Shown: positions 16,143 through 25,472 of the stretch, piece by piece
Layout: each line of letters starts with the position of its first letter
Numbering within the stretch: the stretch's first letter is position 1
NCBI GenBank assembly: GCA_030834965.1
Contig: JAUQWW010000072.1
Span: forward strand, 1-35,789
DNA from: Gallionellaceae bacterium
GTDB taxonomy: Bacteria; Pseudomonadota; Gammaproteobacteria; Burkholderiales; Gallionellaceae
Reading direction: 5' to 3'
Length of the DNA: 35,789 nt
The notes under the pieces: model-generated
What the model saw: the letters and a program-made list of their open reading frames with translations, nothing else
Database searches by the model: none
What the model was told of the DNA's origin: nothing
Made by a program: the position numbers and the translations under genes

Positions 16143-16199
16143 ATTTACGGGCACCTTAACGGGCTGAAAACGACACCACAAGACTGGAGGAAGGAAGAG

Positions 16200-17306
16200 A
16201 TGATTATCGGGGATCGAGTAGAGCTCAATCTGTTCACCACGCTCAAGTGCAATCTGCGCTGCTCTTATTGCACCGAGGCCGATGGCGGCTCGCTGGGTAC
16301 ACAGGGCGACGTGACCTACTCCATCGATGCGCTGAAAACGTTTGTCAAAACTCATGCCCGCCAGAAAGAAGTCGTGGTGACATTCTACGGCGGTGAACCC
16401 ACACTCAACCCGGGATTCATAGACGATGTCATCGAAGCGTTGCCTGTCGCCCGGTTCCAGCTGCAAACCAACGGCACGCTGATGGACAACATCTCCACAG
16501 AGACGCTGGGCAAGTTTTCCAACATCCTGATTTCGGTGGACGGGGGAGAGCTGGCCACCGACATCTACCGAGGTGACGGCGTTTTTCACCAGGTCACTGG
16601 AGCTGTGGAGGACATGCGCCCCCACGTCGACGGAACCATTACTGCGCGGATGACCTGGAGCGGCAGCAACATCGAAGTCCAGGATTTTATCGATCTGGCC
16701 TCGACCTTCGACTATGTGTATTGGCAGTTCGTGCAGGCGCAGGATTTCTATTCCCCGCAACAGGTGACCAAGAAAAAAGCCGTGCTGGAAGAATTGGTCA
16801 ATCTGTTCTTCACCTCTGACAAATTCATTCCGCTGATCCCGATCATGGGCATCGTGCGCAACAAGCTGTACCCGCACCGCGCGATCGAGATGTACAACGG
16901 CCAGACGCAATGCCGCGCGGCCACACACCTGCTCAATATCACCCCCGACGGTGGCATCTACCCGTGCCCCGACCTGACCCACGATCAGAGCCTGCGTTGC
17001 GGCGATGTCACCACCAACACGCTCGGCGAGAACATGATGAAGAGCACGGCCGACATGCCATGCAGCACCTGCGAGGCCTTCAGCTACTGCCGCCAGAATT
17101 GCCTGAAAAACCTGCACGTCGCCTACACGCAGAAAAATACGTCGTTCCGGGTGAATATCACTGAACCGATCTGCGAGCTGGTCAGATTCCTCGGCAGAAT
17201 CGTGGATCGCCACGACATCGAAGCCTGGTACGGGCGCCAATCCCCCTCGGTCAAGCAGCAGATCCTGGCGTGCCCGGTCTACGAATATGTGGAGATCATG
17301 CCATAA
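16200..17306 (+). CDS. Radical SAM enzyme with SPASM-type C-terminal domain
   Basis: A 368-residue enzyme. Cys17, Cys21 and Cys24 (CNLRCSYC) bind the SAM-cleaving [4Fe-4S] cluster; FYGGEPTLN is the SAM-binding Gly motif. The C-terminal third has a Cys pattern typical of SPASM/twitch domains (QCRAATH, GGIYPCPD, LRCGDV, PCSTCEAFSYCRQNCLK, ICELV), which hold extra Fe-S clusters. Relatives include sulfatase-maturating enzymes and peptide-modifying enzymes such as PqqE. No Cys-rich precursor peptide or sulfatase gene is found nearby, so the substrate is unknown. GGAGGAAGGAAGAG stands before the ATG. It follows the NnrS-like gene after 57 bases and may share its promoter. Confidence 0.88.
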   Translation: MIIGDRVELNLFTTLKCNLRCSYCTEADGGSLGTQGDVTYSIDALKTFVKTHARQKEVVVTFYGGEPTLNPGFIDDVIEALPVARFQLQTNGTLMDNISTETLGKFSNILISVDGGELATDIYRGDGVFHQVTGAVEDMRPHVDGTITARMTWSGSNIEVQDFIDLASTFDYVYWQFVQAQDFYSPQQVTKKKAVLEELVNLFFTSDKFIPLIPIMGIVRNKLYPHRAIEMYNGQTQCRAATHLLNITPDGGIYPCPDLTHDQSLRCGDVTTNTLGENMMKSTADMPCSTCEAFSYCRQNCLKNLHVAYTQKNTSFRVNITEPICELVRFLGRIVDRHDIEAWYGRQSPSVKQQILACPVYEYVEIMP

Positions 17307-17372
17307 GCCATTGAGCATGAAGGATATCGCAGCTCAGCAATTAATCCGGCATGGGCGGCGTGCTGTATGCCT

Positions 17373-17378
17373 TATAAT
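17373..17378 (+). promoter_or_regulatory. -10-like TATAAT 7 bases before the LETM1-like start
   Basis: A perfect TATAAT ends 7 bases before the ATG at 17386. Transcription would begin at or next to the start codon. No good -35 element is seen. Confidence 0.35.
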
Positions 17379-17385
17379 GGCCCGC

Positions 17386-17754
17386 ATGACACCACCGCCT
17401 GATCAAATCTCTCAAGTAGCAGAAGAAAGCATGACGCCGGCACCTGGCAGCAAAGCACCTTCCTTCCTGCGACGCAAATGGACAAGCTTGCGCTCGATGC
17501 AGGAAAGTCAGCGCGTGTACATTCTTGGCGAATTTGCCAAAGTGCGCGGGCTGATGCCACTTCTGATGAAGCGCCGCAATGGCGAACCCTGGACCAAGGA
17601 AGAACGCGAGATATTGATGCGCCAACTGCGCGCCCTATCCAACCTGAGCCCCTACCTGATTCCGCTGGTCATGCCTGGCGGCGTCTTGCTGCTCCCGATA
17701 CTGGCATGGTGGCTCGACAGACGCCGCCGGCACAGAAAAGACAAAGCTATCTAG
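17386..17754 (+). CDS. LETM1-like domain small protein
   Basis: A 122-residue protein. The segment RNGEPWTKEEREILMRQLRA, followed by LSNLSPYLIPLVMPGGVLLLPILAWW, matches the core of LETM1-like (ribosome-binding-domain) proteins, whose mitochondrial members affect ion exchange and translation. The one hydrophobic segment (about 90-112) may touch or cross the membrane. A basic tail (DRRRRHRKDK) follows. An in-frame ATG at 17377 is possible but overlaps a TATAAT hexamer, so 17386 is preferred. Role in bacteria is not known. The neighbours (radical SAM upstream, mgtE 152 bases downstream) give no clear context, although an ion-transport link with mgtE is conceivable. Confidence 0.7.
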   Translation: MTPPPDQISQVAEESMTPAPGSKAPSFLRRKWTSLRSMQESQRVYILGEFAKVRGLMPLLMKRRNGEPWTKEEREILMRQLRALSNLSPYLIPLVMPGGVLLLPILAWWLDRRRRHRKDKAI

Positions 17755-17906
17755 TAACTGCCCTGCCTGTTGCTGCTTCCCCTTATGCGGTGATCATCCG
17801 TCGGCTCAGACGGGCAACTACGCCGCACCGCCGCCCCCGGCTACGATTCCCGCGCGCGCACCTTGCGATTTCTTTACAATAGCCGCCAAATACAATCGGG
17901 CGCGCC

Positions 17907-19361
17907 ATGACCGAAAACCTCAAACCTCACTACACCGAAAATGTGCAAGAGCACCTGCAACAGGTGCAACACCTGCTGGCAAAACACGCGCTGGTCGAGG
18001 CTGTGGCGCACCAGCAGGAGATGCCGCGCGCAGAGCGCCATGAGCTGGTAGACAAGCTATTGCACAAGCGTCATCTGGCCGAACTGCGCAACAAACTGGG
18101 CAGCCTGCACTCCGCCGATATCGCCTATATTCTGGAATCACTGCCCATCGAACAGCGTTTGCTGGTGTGGGATCTGGTCAAAGCCGAGCGTGACGGCGAA
18201 ATCCTGATTGAAGTTTCCGACGCGGTGCGCGAATCGCTGATCGCCACCATGAGCAGCAACGAACTGCGCGTCGCGGCGGAACAGCTCGACACGGACGAAA
18301 TTGCCGACCTGGCGCCCGACTTGCCGCACGCGGTGATGCGCGATGTATTCCAGTCACTCTCGTCCGAAGAGCGCGAGCAATTGCGCTCGGCAATGTCCTA
18401 CCCGGAAGATGCGGTAGGGGCGCTGATGGATTTCGACATGGTGACCATCCGCGAGGATGTCACGCTGGAAGTGGTGTCGCGCTATCTGCGCCGTTTCGAC
18501 GAACTACCCGACCACACTGACCAGTTGTTTGTGGTGGACAGGGACGATATTTACAAGGGTGTGCTGCCGCTCAACCGGTTGCTGCTGAACGAACCGGAAG
18601 TATTCGTCAGCGCGCTGATGATCACCGACACCATCAAGCTGCAACCGGACGACAAGGCCGACCAGGCAGCACAGGCATTCGAGCGCTACGATCTGGTCTC
18701 CGCGCCGGTGGTGGATGAGGACGGCAAGCTGGTCGGGCGTGTTACGGTGAACACGGTGGTGGACTACATCCGTTCCGAATCGGAAAACGACGTGCTGAAC
18801 CTGGCTGGTTTGCGCGAGGAGGAAGACATTTTTGCCTCGGTGTGGAAGAGCGCGCAGAACCGCTGGGCATGGCTGGCGCTCAACCTGTGCACCGCGTTCT
18901 TCGCCTCGCGCGTGATCGGCAGCTTTGAGAATACCATCGAGAAATATGTCGCGCTCGCTACGCTGATGCCCATCGTGGCAGGTATCGCGGGCAACTCGGC
19001 GAATCAAACCACCACCATCGTCATTCGCTCGCTGGCGCTGGGGCAAATCACACAGGGCAACGCACGCAGGCTGCTGCTCAAGGAATTGGCAATCGGCGGA
19101 TTCAATGGCCTGTTGTGGGGTGGAATTGCCGGGCTGTTCGCCTACTTCCTTTATCACAGCGTAGCGCTCGGCGTTGTGATGACCGGTGCGATGCTGCTCA
19201 ACCTGCTGGTGGGCGCACTCATCGGCATCGCCATCCCGCTGGTCATGCAAAAAATGGGGCGCGACCCGGCCATCGGCTCCAGCGTGATGATCACCGCCAT
19301 CACAGACAGCGGCGGCTTCTTTATTTTCCTGGGACTGGCGACCCTATTCCTGATTCGCTGA
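17907..19361 (+). CDS. mgtE: Magnesium transporter MgtE
   Basis: A 484-residue transporter. The cytoplasmic N domain (about 1-150) is a helical repeat ([33 protein letters not shown]). Two CBS domains follow (about 160-280, with [19 protein letters not shown]), and five membrane helices make up the last 180 residues. The pore-region motif [25 protein letters not shown] is clearly present, as is the terminal [17 protein letters not shown] with the pore-lining Asp. MgtE is a gated Mg2+ channel; the N and CBS domains sense cytoplasmic Mg2+. No Mg riboswitch is recognisable in the 150 bases upstream. A TACAAT hexamer ends 10 bases before the ATG. Confidence 0.95.
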   Translation: MTENLKPHYTENVQEHLQQVQHLLAKHALVEAVAHQQEMPRAERHELVDKLLHKRHLAELRNKLGSLHSADIAYILESLPIEQRLLVWDLVKAERDGEILIEVSDAVRESLIATMSSNELRVAAEQLDTDEIADLAPDLPHAVMRDVFQSLSSEEREQLRSAMSYPEDAVGALMDFDMVTIREDVTLEVVSRYLRRFDELPDHTDQLFVVDRDDIYKGVLPLNRLLLNEPEVFVSALMITDTIKLQPDDKADQAAQAFERYDLVSAPVVDEDGKLVGRVTVNTVVDYIRSESENDVLNLAGLREEEDIFASVWKSAQNRWAWLALNLCTAFFASRVIGSFENTIEKYVALATLMPIVAGIAGNSANQTTTIVIRSLALGQITQGNARRLLLKELAIGGFNGLLWGGIAGLFAYFLYHSVALGVVMTGAMLLNLLVGALIGIAIPLVMQKMGRDPAIGSSVMITAITDSGGFFIFLGLATLFLIR

Positions 19362-19389
19362 TTTAACAAGCCGAAGAAAGACCACCTTC

Positions 19390-20325
19390 ATGAAGATTGC
19401 AAAAAATATCCTGGAACTGGTCGGCAACACGCCGCTGGTGCAACTCAACCGCGTGAATGCGGGCGTGGACGCGACCATCCTCGCCAAGCTGGAATTTTTC
19501 AATCCGGCACACAGCGTCAAGGATCGGATCGCCGTGTCGATGATCGAGGCCGCAGAACAGGCAGGCAAGATCAAGCCGGACACCATCGTCCTGGAACCGA
19601 CATCGGGCAACACCGGCATCGGTTTGGCCATGGTGTGCGCGGCCCGCGGCTATCAATGTGCCTTTGTGATGCCCGAAACCATGAGCCGCGAGCGTCGCCT
19701 GCTGCTGAAGGCATATGGGGCGGAACTCATCCTGACGCCTGGCCCGGAAGGCATGCCGGGCGCGATAAAGAAAGCAAACGAGTTGGCTGAAGCCGACCCG
19801 CGCTACTTCATCCCGCAGCAATTCGCCAACCCCGCCAATCCTGCCATCCACCGCACCACCACCGCCGAGGAAATCTGGCGCGACACCGATGGCAAGGTGG
19901 ACATTTTTGTTTCTGGCGTGGGCACCGGCGGCACTATCTCCGGGGTGGGCGAAGTATTGAAGGCGCGCAAACCGGGTGTGCAAATCATTGCCGTGGAACC
20001 CGATGCCTCGCCGGTGCTTTCCGGTGGCCAGCGCGGTCCGCACCCGATACAGGGTATCGGCGCAGGTTTTGTGCCGGAGGTGCTCAACACGAAAATTTAC
20101 GACGAGGTGGTACGCGTCAGGAATGACGATGCCTTCACATTTGCACGGCGCATGGCGAAGGAGGAAGGCCTGCTGGTAGGCATTTCTTCCGGTGCGGCAG
20201 TCTGGGCTGCCATCGAAGTCGCCAAGCGCCCGGAAAACCACGGCAAGATTATCGTCGTCATTATTCCGTCGTTTGGCGAGCGCTATCTCTCTACCCCACT
20301 ATTCGCCAACCTCGCGGTGGATTAG
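19390..20325 (+). CDS. cysK: Cysteine synthase (O-acetylserine sulfhydrylase)
   Basis: A 311-residue PLP enzyme that makes cysteine from O-acetylserine and sulfide. The Lys that binds PLP is in [14 protein letters not shown] (about residue 43). [12 protein letters not shown] binds the substrate, and [11 protein letters not shown] holds the PLP phosphate. The N-terminal [14 protein letters not shown] is typical. The length and motifs favour CysK over CysM, but the two are close. The gene begins 28 bases after mgtE and ends just before a strong hairpin at 20345-20389. Confidence 0.92.
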   Translation: MKIAKNILELVGNTPLVQLNRVNAGVDATILAKLEFFNPAHSVKDRIAVSMIEAAEQAGKIKPDTIVLEPTSGNTGIGLAMVCAARGYQCAFVMPETMSRERRLLLKAYGAELILTPGPEGMPGAIKKANELAEADPRYFIPQQFANPANPAIHRTTTAEEIWRDTDGKVDIFVSGVGTGGTISGVGEVLKARKPGVQIIAVEPDASPVLSGGQRGPHPIQGIGAGFVPEVLNTKIYDEVVRVRNDDAFTFARRMAKEEGLLVGISSGAAVWAAIEVAKRPENHGKIIVVIIPSFGERYLSTPLFANLAVD

Positions 20326-20344
20326 ATATCCTCTCTACCGTACT

Positions 20345-20389
20345 GGAGAAATGACAAGAGCCGCATAGCGCGGCTCTTGTCATTTCTCC
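20345..20389. terminator. Perfect 20-bp hairpin between convergent genes
   Basis: The arms 20345-20364 and 20370-20389 are perfectly complementary over 20 bases, with a 5-base loop (ATAGC). It stands between the ends of cysK (+) and the RND permease (-), so it probably stops transcription from both sides. It lacks a clear T-run on either side. Confidence 0.65.
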
Positions 20390-20429
20390 AGGCTATCCAG
20401 CCCTCTGAAAATCACCCGAGAAAAATCAT

Positions 20430-23400
20430 TCAGGCTGCAGCCCTTGCCGCCCGCCGCTCACGCCAGTGCTGCAATCTGTGTTCCACCAGCGAATAAACCG
20501 CAGGCACCACCACCAGCGTCAACAGTGTGGAGGAGAGCATGCCGCCGATCACTGCTACGGCCAGCGGACCGTTGGTTTCCGCGCCTGCCCCCAGACCCAG
20601 TGCAGCAGGAAACAGCGCAAGAATGATGGTGGCGGAAGTCATCAGCACAGGGCGCAAACGAATGGGGCAGGCATTTTGCAATGCGTCATTGATACTCATG
20701 CCTTCGTCGCGGCGCTGATTGGTGAGGTCAACCAGCAGGATGGAGTTCTTTGCCACCAGGCCGATCAGCAGTACCAGGCCAATCATGGAATAGATGTTCA
20801 GCGTATGCCCCACCAGCCATAGCGCCATCACGCCGCCGACGATGGCCAGCGGTTGCGCCACCATGATGATGAACGGCTGGATGAAGGAATTGAACTGGCT
20901 GGCCAGCACCATGTAGAGCAGCACCAGCGCAAGGCTGAAGGCGAATATCATGTAGTTGACGGTCTTGCCGAATTCCTCGGCCTGCCCGATGAGTTGCACG
21001 CGGTAACCCGCCGGCATCATGGCGGCGGCGATATCCTTCACCTTGGCAGCCGCTTCGCCCAGCGGCATCAGAGGGCTGGCATAAAAAGTGGCGGCATATT
21101 GCAGGTCATAGCGCCCCACAACCGCCGCGCCGAGTTTCTGTTCAAAAGTGGCAACGCTGTCCAGGCGCACCATGCTGCCATCGCGTGCGCGCAGGAAGAT
21201 GCGGCTCATATCCTCCGGCTTGGCGAACGAACCTTCCTGTGCCTTCAAACGCACATAATAGCGCTGACCGTCGCCCGGCTCATCGCTGTACTGCGCAACA
21301 TCCACGCCGCCTGCCATGATGCTGAGTGCCATTGCCACATCCTGCGCGGCAAGCCCCAGTGCCGCAGCGTTGGCGCGGTTGAGGTTGAGTGCAAGCTGCG
21401 GCAGGTCCAACTGCAAATCCATATCGACGCGCCCCAGACCCGGCACTTCCCTGCTAAGCTTGCTTTGCAGTTCACCGGCCAGCCTTGCCACTTCGGTGAT
21501 GTTGGGGCCGGTCATCACAAACTGAAGTGGCTCTCCGCGCTGGCCGCCGATTATCGATACAGGCGCCGGGAAGGAGCGAATGCCCGGGATGGCAGCCAGT
21601 TCGCCGCGCAATTGTGCTAGCAGTTTCTGTTGTGACAACTTGCGCTGGTCGCGCGGGATCATCCGCACATAGGAAAACGCCTGGTTGACCTGTCCTGCCT
21701 GGCCTACGCCAATCGCACTGAAATTGGAGGCGACTTCCGTGTGGCTGGCGAGGATTTTCTCGACCTCCGCCAATTTCGCGTTGGTATATTCGATGGAAGC
21801 GCCCAGCGGCGCCTTGGTGAATACCATGAAGCGCCCCTGGTCCTCGTCCGGCGCAAAGCCCTTGCCAACATTGGCCAAAAAATATCCGCTGGATAGCACC
21901 GTTATAACGGTAAGCAGCACCACCTTCCAGCGGTGTGCCAACGCCCAGCCGAGAAGTCCGCGGTAAAAATTGTCCAGCTTATGGAACATCGCATCGAGCG
22001 CATAATACAGCTTGCCATGCTTTCTCTGCACCTTGAGGAAACGTGAGCACAGCATGGGGGTAAGCGTCACCGAAACAAACAGCGACACCAGCACACCAAA
22101 GGTCACCACCACGGCAAACGCCTCGAAGAATTTTCCGATGATGCCGCCCATGAAAATGACCGGTGCGAAGATGGACACCAGTGACAGGGTCGCGGCAATC
22201 ACCGCGAACACCACCTCGCGGCTGCCCTCGACGGCGGCCTTTACCGGATCGGCATGAAATTCCGCACGGGACACTGAGGCATCGCGGGCGTGCCCGCCTT
22301 CTTGGTCAGAACCATCTTCCGCTTCTTCATCGATATTTTGGCTTCGGCTATTCGCTGCGCTCACGTTAGCCTCCGCCGAAACATCTTCCGCCATTTTCAT
22401 ATGGCGGAAGATGTTTTCCAGCACGACGATCGCATCGTCCACTACTACGCCGATCAGCAGCAGCAGGGCGAGCATGGTCATGGCATTGAAGGTGTAGCCG
22501 GCAAAATAGATGACCGCAATCGCGCCGAGCAATGACACCGGGATGGCCAGTGCAATGATGATGGTAGAGCGTACGCTGCGCAGAAATATCCACACCACGA
22601 GAGCGGCCAGCAGCGTCCCTTCGAGCAAATGCTCCTTCAGGCTGTTGATCATCTCCTGGATGAAATCGCCATCGTTGGTGGCAATGCTGATTTTCATCCC
22701 TGGCGGCAACGAGGGAGCGATGTCCTTATCCAGCCTGCGCTTCACTTCCTCGACGATGGCGACCGTATTGGAATTGGAAATTTTTACGATGCCGATACCC
22801 ACCGACGGCTTGCCATTGAAGTGCGCCAGCTGGCGATAATCCGACAGACCATCCTCCACCGTGGCGATATCGCTGAGATGAATGGGTGCACCATCGCGAT
22901 ACGCAACAATCATGCGCCGTATGTCATCCAGCCTGTGGAATTCCAGGTCGAGCTTGAGCAGGAATTCCTTGCTGCTTCCCACCACGAAACCACCCGGCAG
23001 TTGCAGGTGCTCGCGCTGGAAAGCCGCCATCAAATCCTGGGTGGTCAGATTGCGCGAGGTCATGCCAGCATGATCAAGATTGATGCGGATGGTGCGGTCA
23101 CGCCGTCCGCCCAAGCGCACCTCGCCCACACCATCTATGGTTTCCAGTTTTTTCTTGATGACATTGCTTGAATACAGATTAAGTTGTTGCTGGGTGCGGT
23201 CTCCCTGCAACGCCAGCCACATCACCGGACTGGAGCCGGTATCCACCTTGGCCACCACCGGCGTATCCGCATCTGTGGGCAGGCGGCGCATGGACTGATT
23301 GATCTTGGACTGTACCTCGTTGAAGGCCACGTCGATGTTCTTGTCCAGGTTGAAGGTGATAGCCACGATTGACACGCCGGGGGACGAGCTCGATTGCACA

Positions 23401-23636
23401 TGCTCTATGCCCGGCACGCTGTTGACCGCTGTCTCGATGACATTGGTCACGCTCATGTCCATGTTTTCCGGGTTGGCGCCCTTCAACGTGGTGGTAACCG
23501 AGATAATGGGAAATTCGATATGCGGGAACTGGTCCACGCCGATGCGCTGATAGCCAATCAAGCCCAGCAGCACCAGCACACCGCTCAGCATATAAGCCAG
23601 AACATGGCGTTTGATGGATAGCTCAGGCAGGTTCAT
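20430..23636 (-). CDS. RND efflux permease, HAE-1 family
   Basis: A 1068-residue inner-membrane proton antiporter of the AcrB/MexB type. Twelve membrane helices in two halves flank two large periplasmic loops. Typical motifs include GVDQFPHIEFP near the N-terminus and the proton-relay pair in VVVDDAIVVLENIFRHM (helix 4, about residues 395-411). The second half has RLRPVLMTSATIILALFPAALGLGAG. It exports drugs, dyes or metabolites with the adaptor encoded just upstream. No outer-membrane TolC-like gene is adjacent. Odd: after RHM there are about 45 extra, polar, Glu/Ala/Ser-rich residues before DPVKAAVEGSREVVFAV, where relatives have a few. This insert (about 412-460) falls in a cytoplasmic loop and is coded by hairpin-rich DNA. 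Confidence 0.92.
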   Translation of the reverse strand: MNLPELSIKRHVLAYMLSGVLVLLGLIGYQRIGVDQFPHIEFPIISVTTTLKGANPENMDMSVTNVIETAVNSVPGIEHVQSSSSPGVSIVAITFNLDKNIDVAFNEVQSKINQSMRRLPTDADTPVVAKVDTGSSPVMWLALQGDRTQQQLNLYSSNVIKKKLETIDGVGEVRLGGRRDRTIRINLDHAGMTSRNLTTQDLMAAFQREHLQLPGGFVVGSSKEFLLKLDLEFHRLDDIRRMIVAYRDGAPIHLSDIATVEDGLSDYRQLAHFNGKPSVGIGIVKISNSNTVAIVEEVKRRLDKDIAPSLPPGMKISIATNDGDFIQEMINSLKEHLLEGTLLAALVVWIFLRSVRSTIIIALAIPVSLLGAIAVIYFAGYTFNAMTMLALLLLIGVVVDDAIVVLENIFRHMKMAEDVSAEANVSAANSRSQNIDEEAEDGSDQEGGHARDASVSRAEFHADPVKAAVEGSREVVFAVIAATLSLVSIFAPVIFMGGIIGKFFEAFAVVVTFGVLVSLFVSVTLTPMLCSRFLKVQRKHGKLYYALDAMFHKLDNFYRGLLGWALAHRWKVVLLTVITVLSSGYFLANVGKGFAPDEDQGRFMVFTKAPLGASIEYTNAKLAEVEKILASHTEVASNFSAIGVGQAGQVNQAFSYVRMIPRDQRKLSQQKLLAQLRGELAAIPGIRSFPAPVSIIGGQRGEPLQFVMTGPNITEVARLAGELQSKLSREVPGLGRVDMDLQLDLPQLALNLNRANAAALGLAAQDVAMALSIMAGGVDVAQYSDEPGDGQRYYVRLKAQEGSFAKPEDMSRIFLRARDGSMVRLDSVATFEQKLGAAVVGRYDLQYAATFYASPLMPLGEAAAKVKDIAAAMMPAGYRVQLIGQAEEFGKTVNYMIFAFSLALVLLYMVLASQFNSFIQPFIIMVAQPLAIVGGVMALWLVGHTLNIYSMIGLVLLIGLVAKNSILLVDLTNQRRDEGMSINDALQNACPIRLRPVLMTSATIILALFPAALGLGAGAETNGPLAVAVIGGMLSSTLLTLVVVPAVYSLVEHRLQHWRERRAARAAA
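22379..22416. repeat. Perfect 16-bp inverted repeat inside the RND permease gene
   Basis: The arms 22379-22394 and 22401-22416 are exact inverted copies with a 6-base loop (TTTCAT). They code for the end of helix 4 and the first residues of the extra loop. A further short palindrome (GCGGGC-GT-GCCCGC, near 22277-22290) lies at the other end of the insert. Confidence 0.8.
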
Positions 23637-23677
23637 GTGGCATTGCGCTCTTCATGAGTTCAGCGAAGTTGGCCGTG

Positions 23678-24778
23678 TTACCTGGCCACGGCGGGCTTGG
23701 CCGCAGGCACCGAGATGGCAGCCTGGTCGGTAAGAAAGCTTGCACCATCCACCACCACGCTCTCGCCGTCGTTCATGCCTTTGAGTATTTCTACCATGCC
23801 ATTCTGCTTGGCACCTGGCTCCACTGCACGCTGCACGGCCTTGCCTCCCTGCACCACATACACGACTTGCCCAGCAGGGCGCAGCACCACACTCTGCTCG
23901 GGAACAACCACGGCATTCCGGTGTTCGCCCAGTACGACCGAACCGTTTACTGTTGCACCCGGCTTCCATGCTCCCGGATTATCGAAGGTGACGAACGCAT
24001 CAAAGGCACGGTTGCTGCTGCCGGCCATCGGGCGAATTTCATCGATCTTGTCTGTCAGTTTATCGGGAGTTGCAGGGCTGGTGAGGCGCACCGTCATGCC
24101 GCGTTTGATTGTATCGGCCATGCTCTCCGGAAAGGGCAGGCGCGCACGCAGTTTTTTGGCCGTCACCACCTGGAACATCGGATCACCGACCTTGACGAAT
24201 TGCCCTGGCGAGACAATTTGCTTTTCTACGCGCCCATCCACCGGCGACACGACATTAGTCTTGCCGACGTTGCGCTCTGCCAGCGCCAGCTGCGCACGCG
24301 CGGCGGCCAGTTGGTCTTGCGTGGCGCTAGCCTGAGCAACCGCATCATCCAGCGCAGCTTGTGAGATGAAATTCTGCTGGCGCAACTGCTTCAGCCGCTC
24401 CAGTTGTCTTGCCTGATTGGCGTTCAGCACCTCCACACGTCGCACGTCGGCCTGTGCTGCCTGGCGCGTGAGTGATACATCCTGCGCATCCAGCACGGCG
24501 AGCGCTTGCCCTGCTTTTACTTCGCTCCCCACCACTACGAGCACCTGCAACACCTTTCCCTGCACCTCGGCGGAAATCTCCGGGTCTGCCAAACTTTCCA
24601 GGCTGCCCACCGTTTCTTCCAGCAACTCGACGGTGCGCGTGGCAGCCTGCGCCACCGTCACTGGCGTGCCTGATGGAGCAGATTTGACCTCATCCGGCTT
24701 CTTGCCACATGCAGTCAACACCAGCGCACTGAGCAGCATAATTCTGAAATATTTTATATTCATGCTATTACTCGCCAT
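23678..24778 (-). CDS. RND efflux periplasmic adaptor lipoprotein
   Basis: A 366-residue membrane-fusion protein (AcrA/MexA type). The lipobox LTAC (Cys at residue 24 from the outer start) follows a short hydrophobic stretch, so the protein is anchored to the inner membrane by lipid. Next come the first lipoyl half ([20 protein letters not shown]), a helical hairpin (about 95-160), the second lipoyl half ([20 protein letters not shown]), and beta-barrel and proximal domains ending near [17 protein letters not shown] second ATG at 24763 ([10 protein letters not shown]) is an equally good start. It is separated from the permease by 41 bases and both are surely cotranscribed. Confidence 0.9.
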   Translation of the reverse strand: MASNSMNIKYFRIMLLSALVLTACGKKPDEVKSAPSGTPVTVAQAATRTVELLEETVGSLESLADPEISAEVQGKVLQVLVVVGSEVKAGQALAVLDAQDVSLTRQAAQADVRRVEVLNANQARQLERLKQLRQQNFISQAALDDAVAQASATQDQLAAARAQLALAERNVGKTNVVSPVDGRVEKQIVSPGQFVKVGDPMFQVVTAKKLRARLPFPESMADTIKRGMTVRLTSPATPDKLTDKIDEIRPMAGSSNRAFDAFVTFDNPGAWKPGATVNGSVVLGEHRNAVVVPEQSVVLRPAGQVVYVVQGGKAVQRAVEPGAKQNGMVEILKGMNDGESVVVDGASFLTDQAAISVPAAKPAVAR

Positions 24779-24916
24779 GGCTCAAGCATAGAAAATTCGG
24801 GAGGGCAGGAACGTTTGGTTCCAAACATACGGGAAGGGATAAACAGCCTGCTGTGTATCAACAAGCATGGAATAAAGAAACACCGGCCACGCCGCCCGGC
24901 ATGAAAGAGGCAGCGT

Positions 24917-24951
24917 CAAGAAAGGGCGGCAACGCAAATCGGCGCCCGCCC
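24917..24951 (-). terminator. Possible terminator after the H1-like gene
   Basis: On the minus strand, GGGCGG (24951-24946) pairs with CCGCCC (24929-24924), followed by TTTCTTG. It lies 15 bases after the stop of the H1-like gene. The stem is short and the T-run imperfect. Confidence 0.4.
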
Positions 24952-24965
24952 CAATCTACAGTTGG

Positions 24966-25472
24966 TCAGGCGCCGAGAATACCCTTCGGTGCAGCAACTG
25001 CAGCTACTTTTTTCGCTGCCGGTTTCTTGGCGGCTACTTTTTTAGCTGCTGGTTTAGCTGCCGGCTTCTTGGCCACTGCTTTTTTCGCCACAGCTTTTTT
25101 AGCTGCCGGTTTTTTGGCGGCTACTTTCTTCGCTGCCGGCTTCTTGGCTGCGACTTTTTTAGCTGCTGGTTTTTTGGCCGCTACTTTTTTAGCTGCTGGC
25201 TTTTTGGCCACAGCTTTCTTAGCTGCCGGCTTCTTGGCTGCTACTTTTTTAGCTGCTGGCTTTTTGGCCACAGCTTTTTTTGCCACTGGCTTTTTGGCCA
25301 CAGCTTTTTTAGCTGCCGGTTTCTTGGCTGCTACTTTTTTAGCTGCTGGCTTCTTGGCGGTGGTTTTCTTGGCTGCCGGCTTAGCGGCGGATTTTTTTAC
25401 TGCAGTAGATTTTGCGGCAGGTTTCTTGGTAGTGGTGCTTTTTGCTTTGCTATTTGTTGTAGCCATTTTCAT
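24966..25472 (-). CDS. Histone H1-like Lys/Ala-rich DNA-binding protein
   Basis: A 168-residue, very basic, low-complexity protein. After [17 protein letters not shown] it consists almost wholly of [10 protein letters not shown] / [10 protein letters not shown] decamers, ending [14 protein letters not shown]. No folded domain is visible. Such H1-C-terminal-like proteins (Bordetella BpH1, chlamydial Hc2, AlgP-type) bind and compact DNA or affect transcription. The DNA shows the matching 30-base near-repeats, so copy number probably varies between strains. A possible promoter lies at 25572-25601. The gene stands between lysA and the RND operon. Confidence 0.85.
   Translation of the reverse strand: MKMATTNSKAKSTTTKKPAAKSTAVKKSAAKPAAKKTTAKKPAAKKVAAKKPAAKKAVAKKPVAKKAVAKKPAAKKVAAKKPAAKKAVAKKPAAKKVAAKKPAAKKVAAKKPAAKKVAAKKPAAKKAVAKKAVAKKPAAKPAAKKVAAKKPAAKKVAAVAAPKGILGA
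25019..25380 (-). repeat. 30-bp near-repeats coding KKPAAKK(VAA/AVA)
   Basis: Roughly a dozen imperfect 30-base units alternate GGCTTTTTGGCC/GCTACTTTTTTAGCTGC blocks (plus strand). They encode the decamer repeats of the H1-like protein. Confidence 0.8.

Noticed and set aside
15849-17318. 489-residue open frame antisense to the radical SAM and NnrS-like genes
   Set aside because: Its composition is Arg/His/Val-rich without motifs, and the plus strand holds well-supported genes with ribosome sites.
20853-21620. 255-residue frame antisense to the RND permease
   Set aside because: No motif, no ribosome site; typical shadow of a long GC-rich gene.
25019-25380. CRISPR-like regular repeats
   Set aside because: The repeats are contiguous codon blocks of the H1-like gene without unique spacers.
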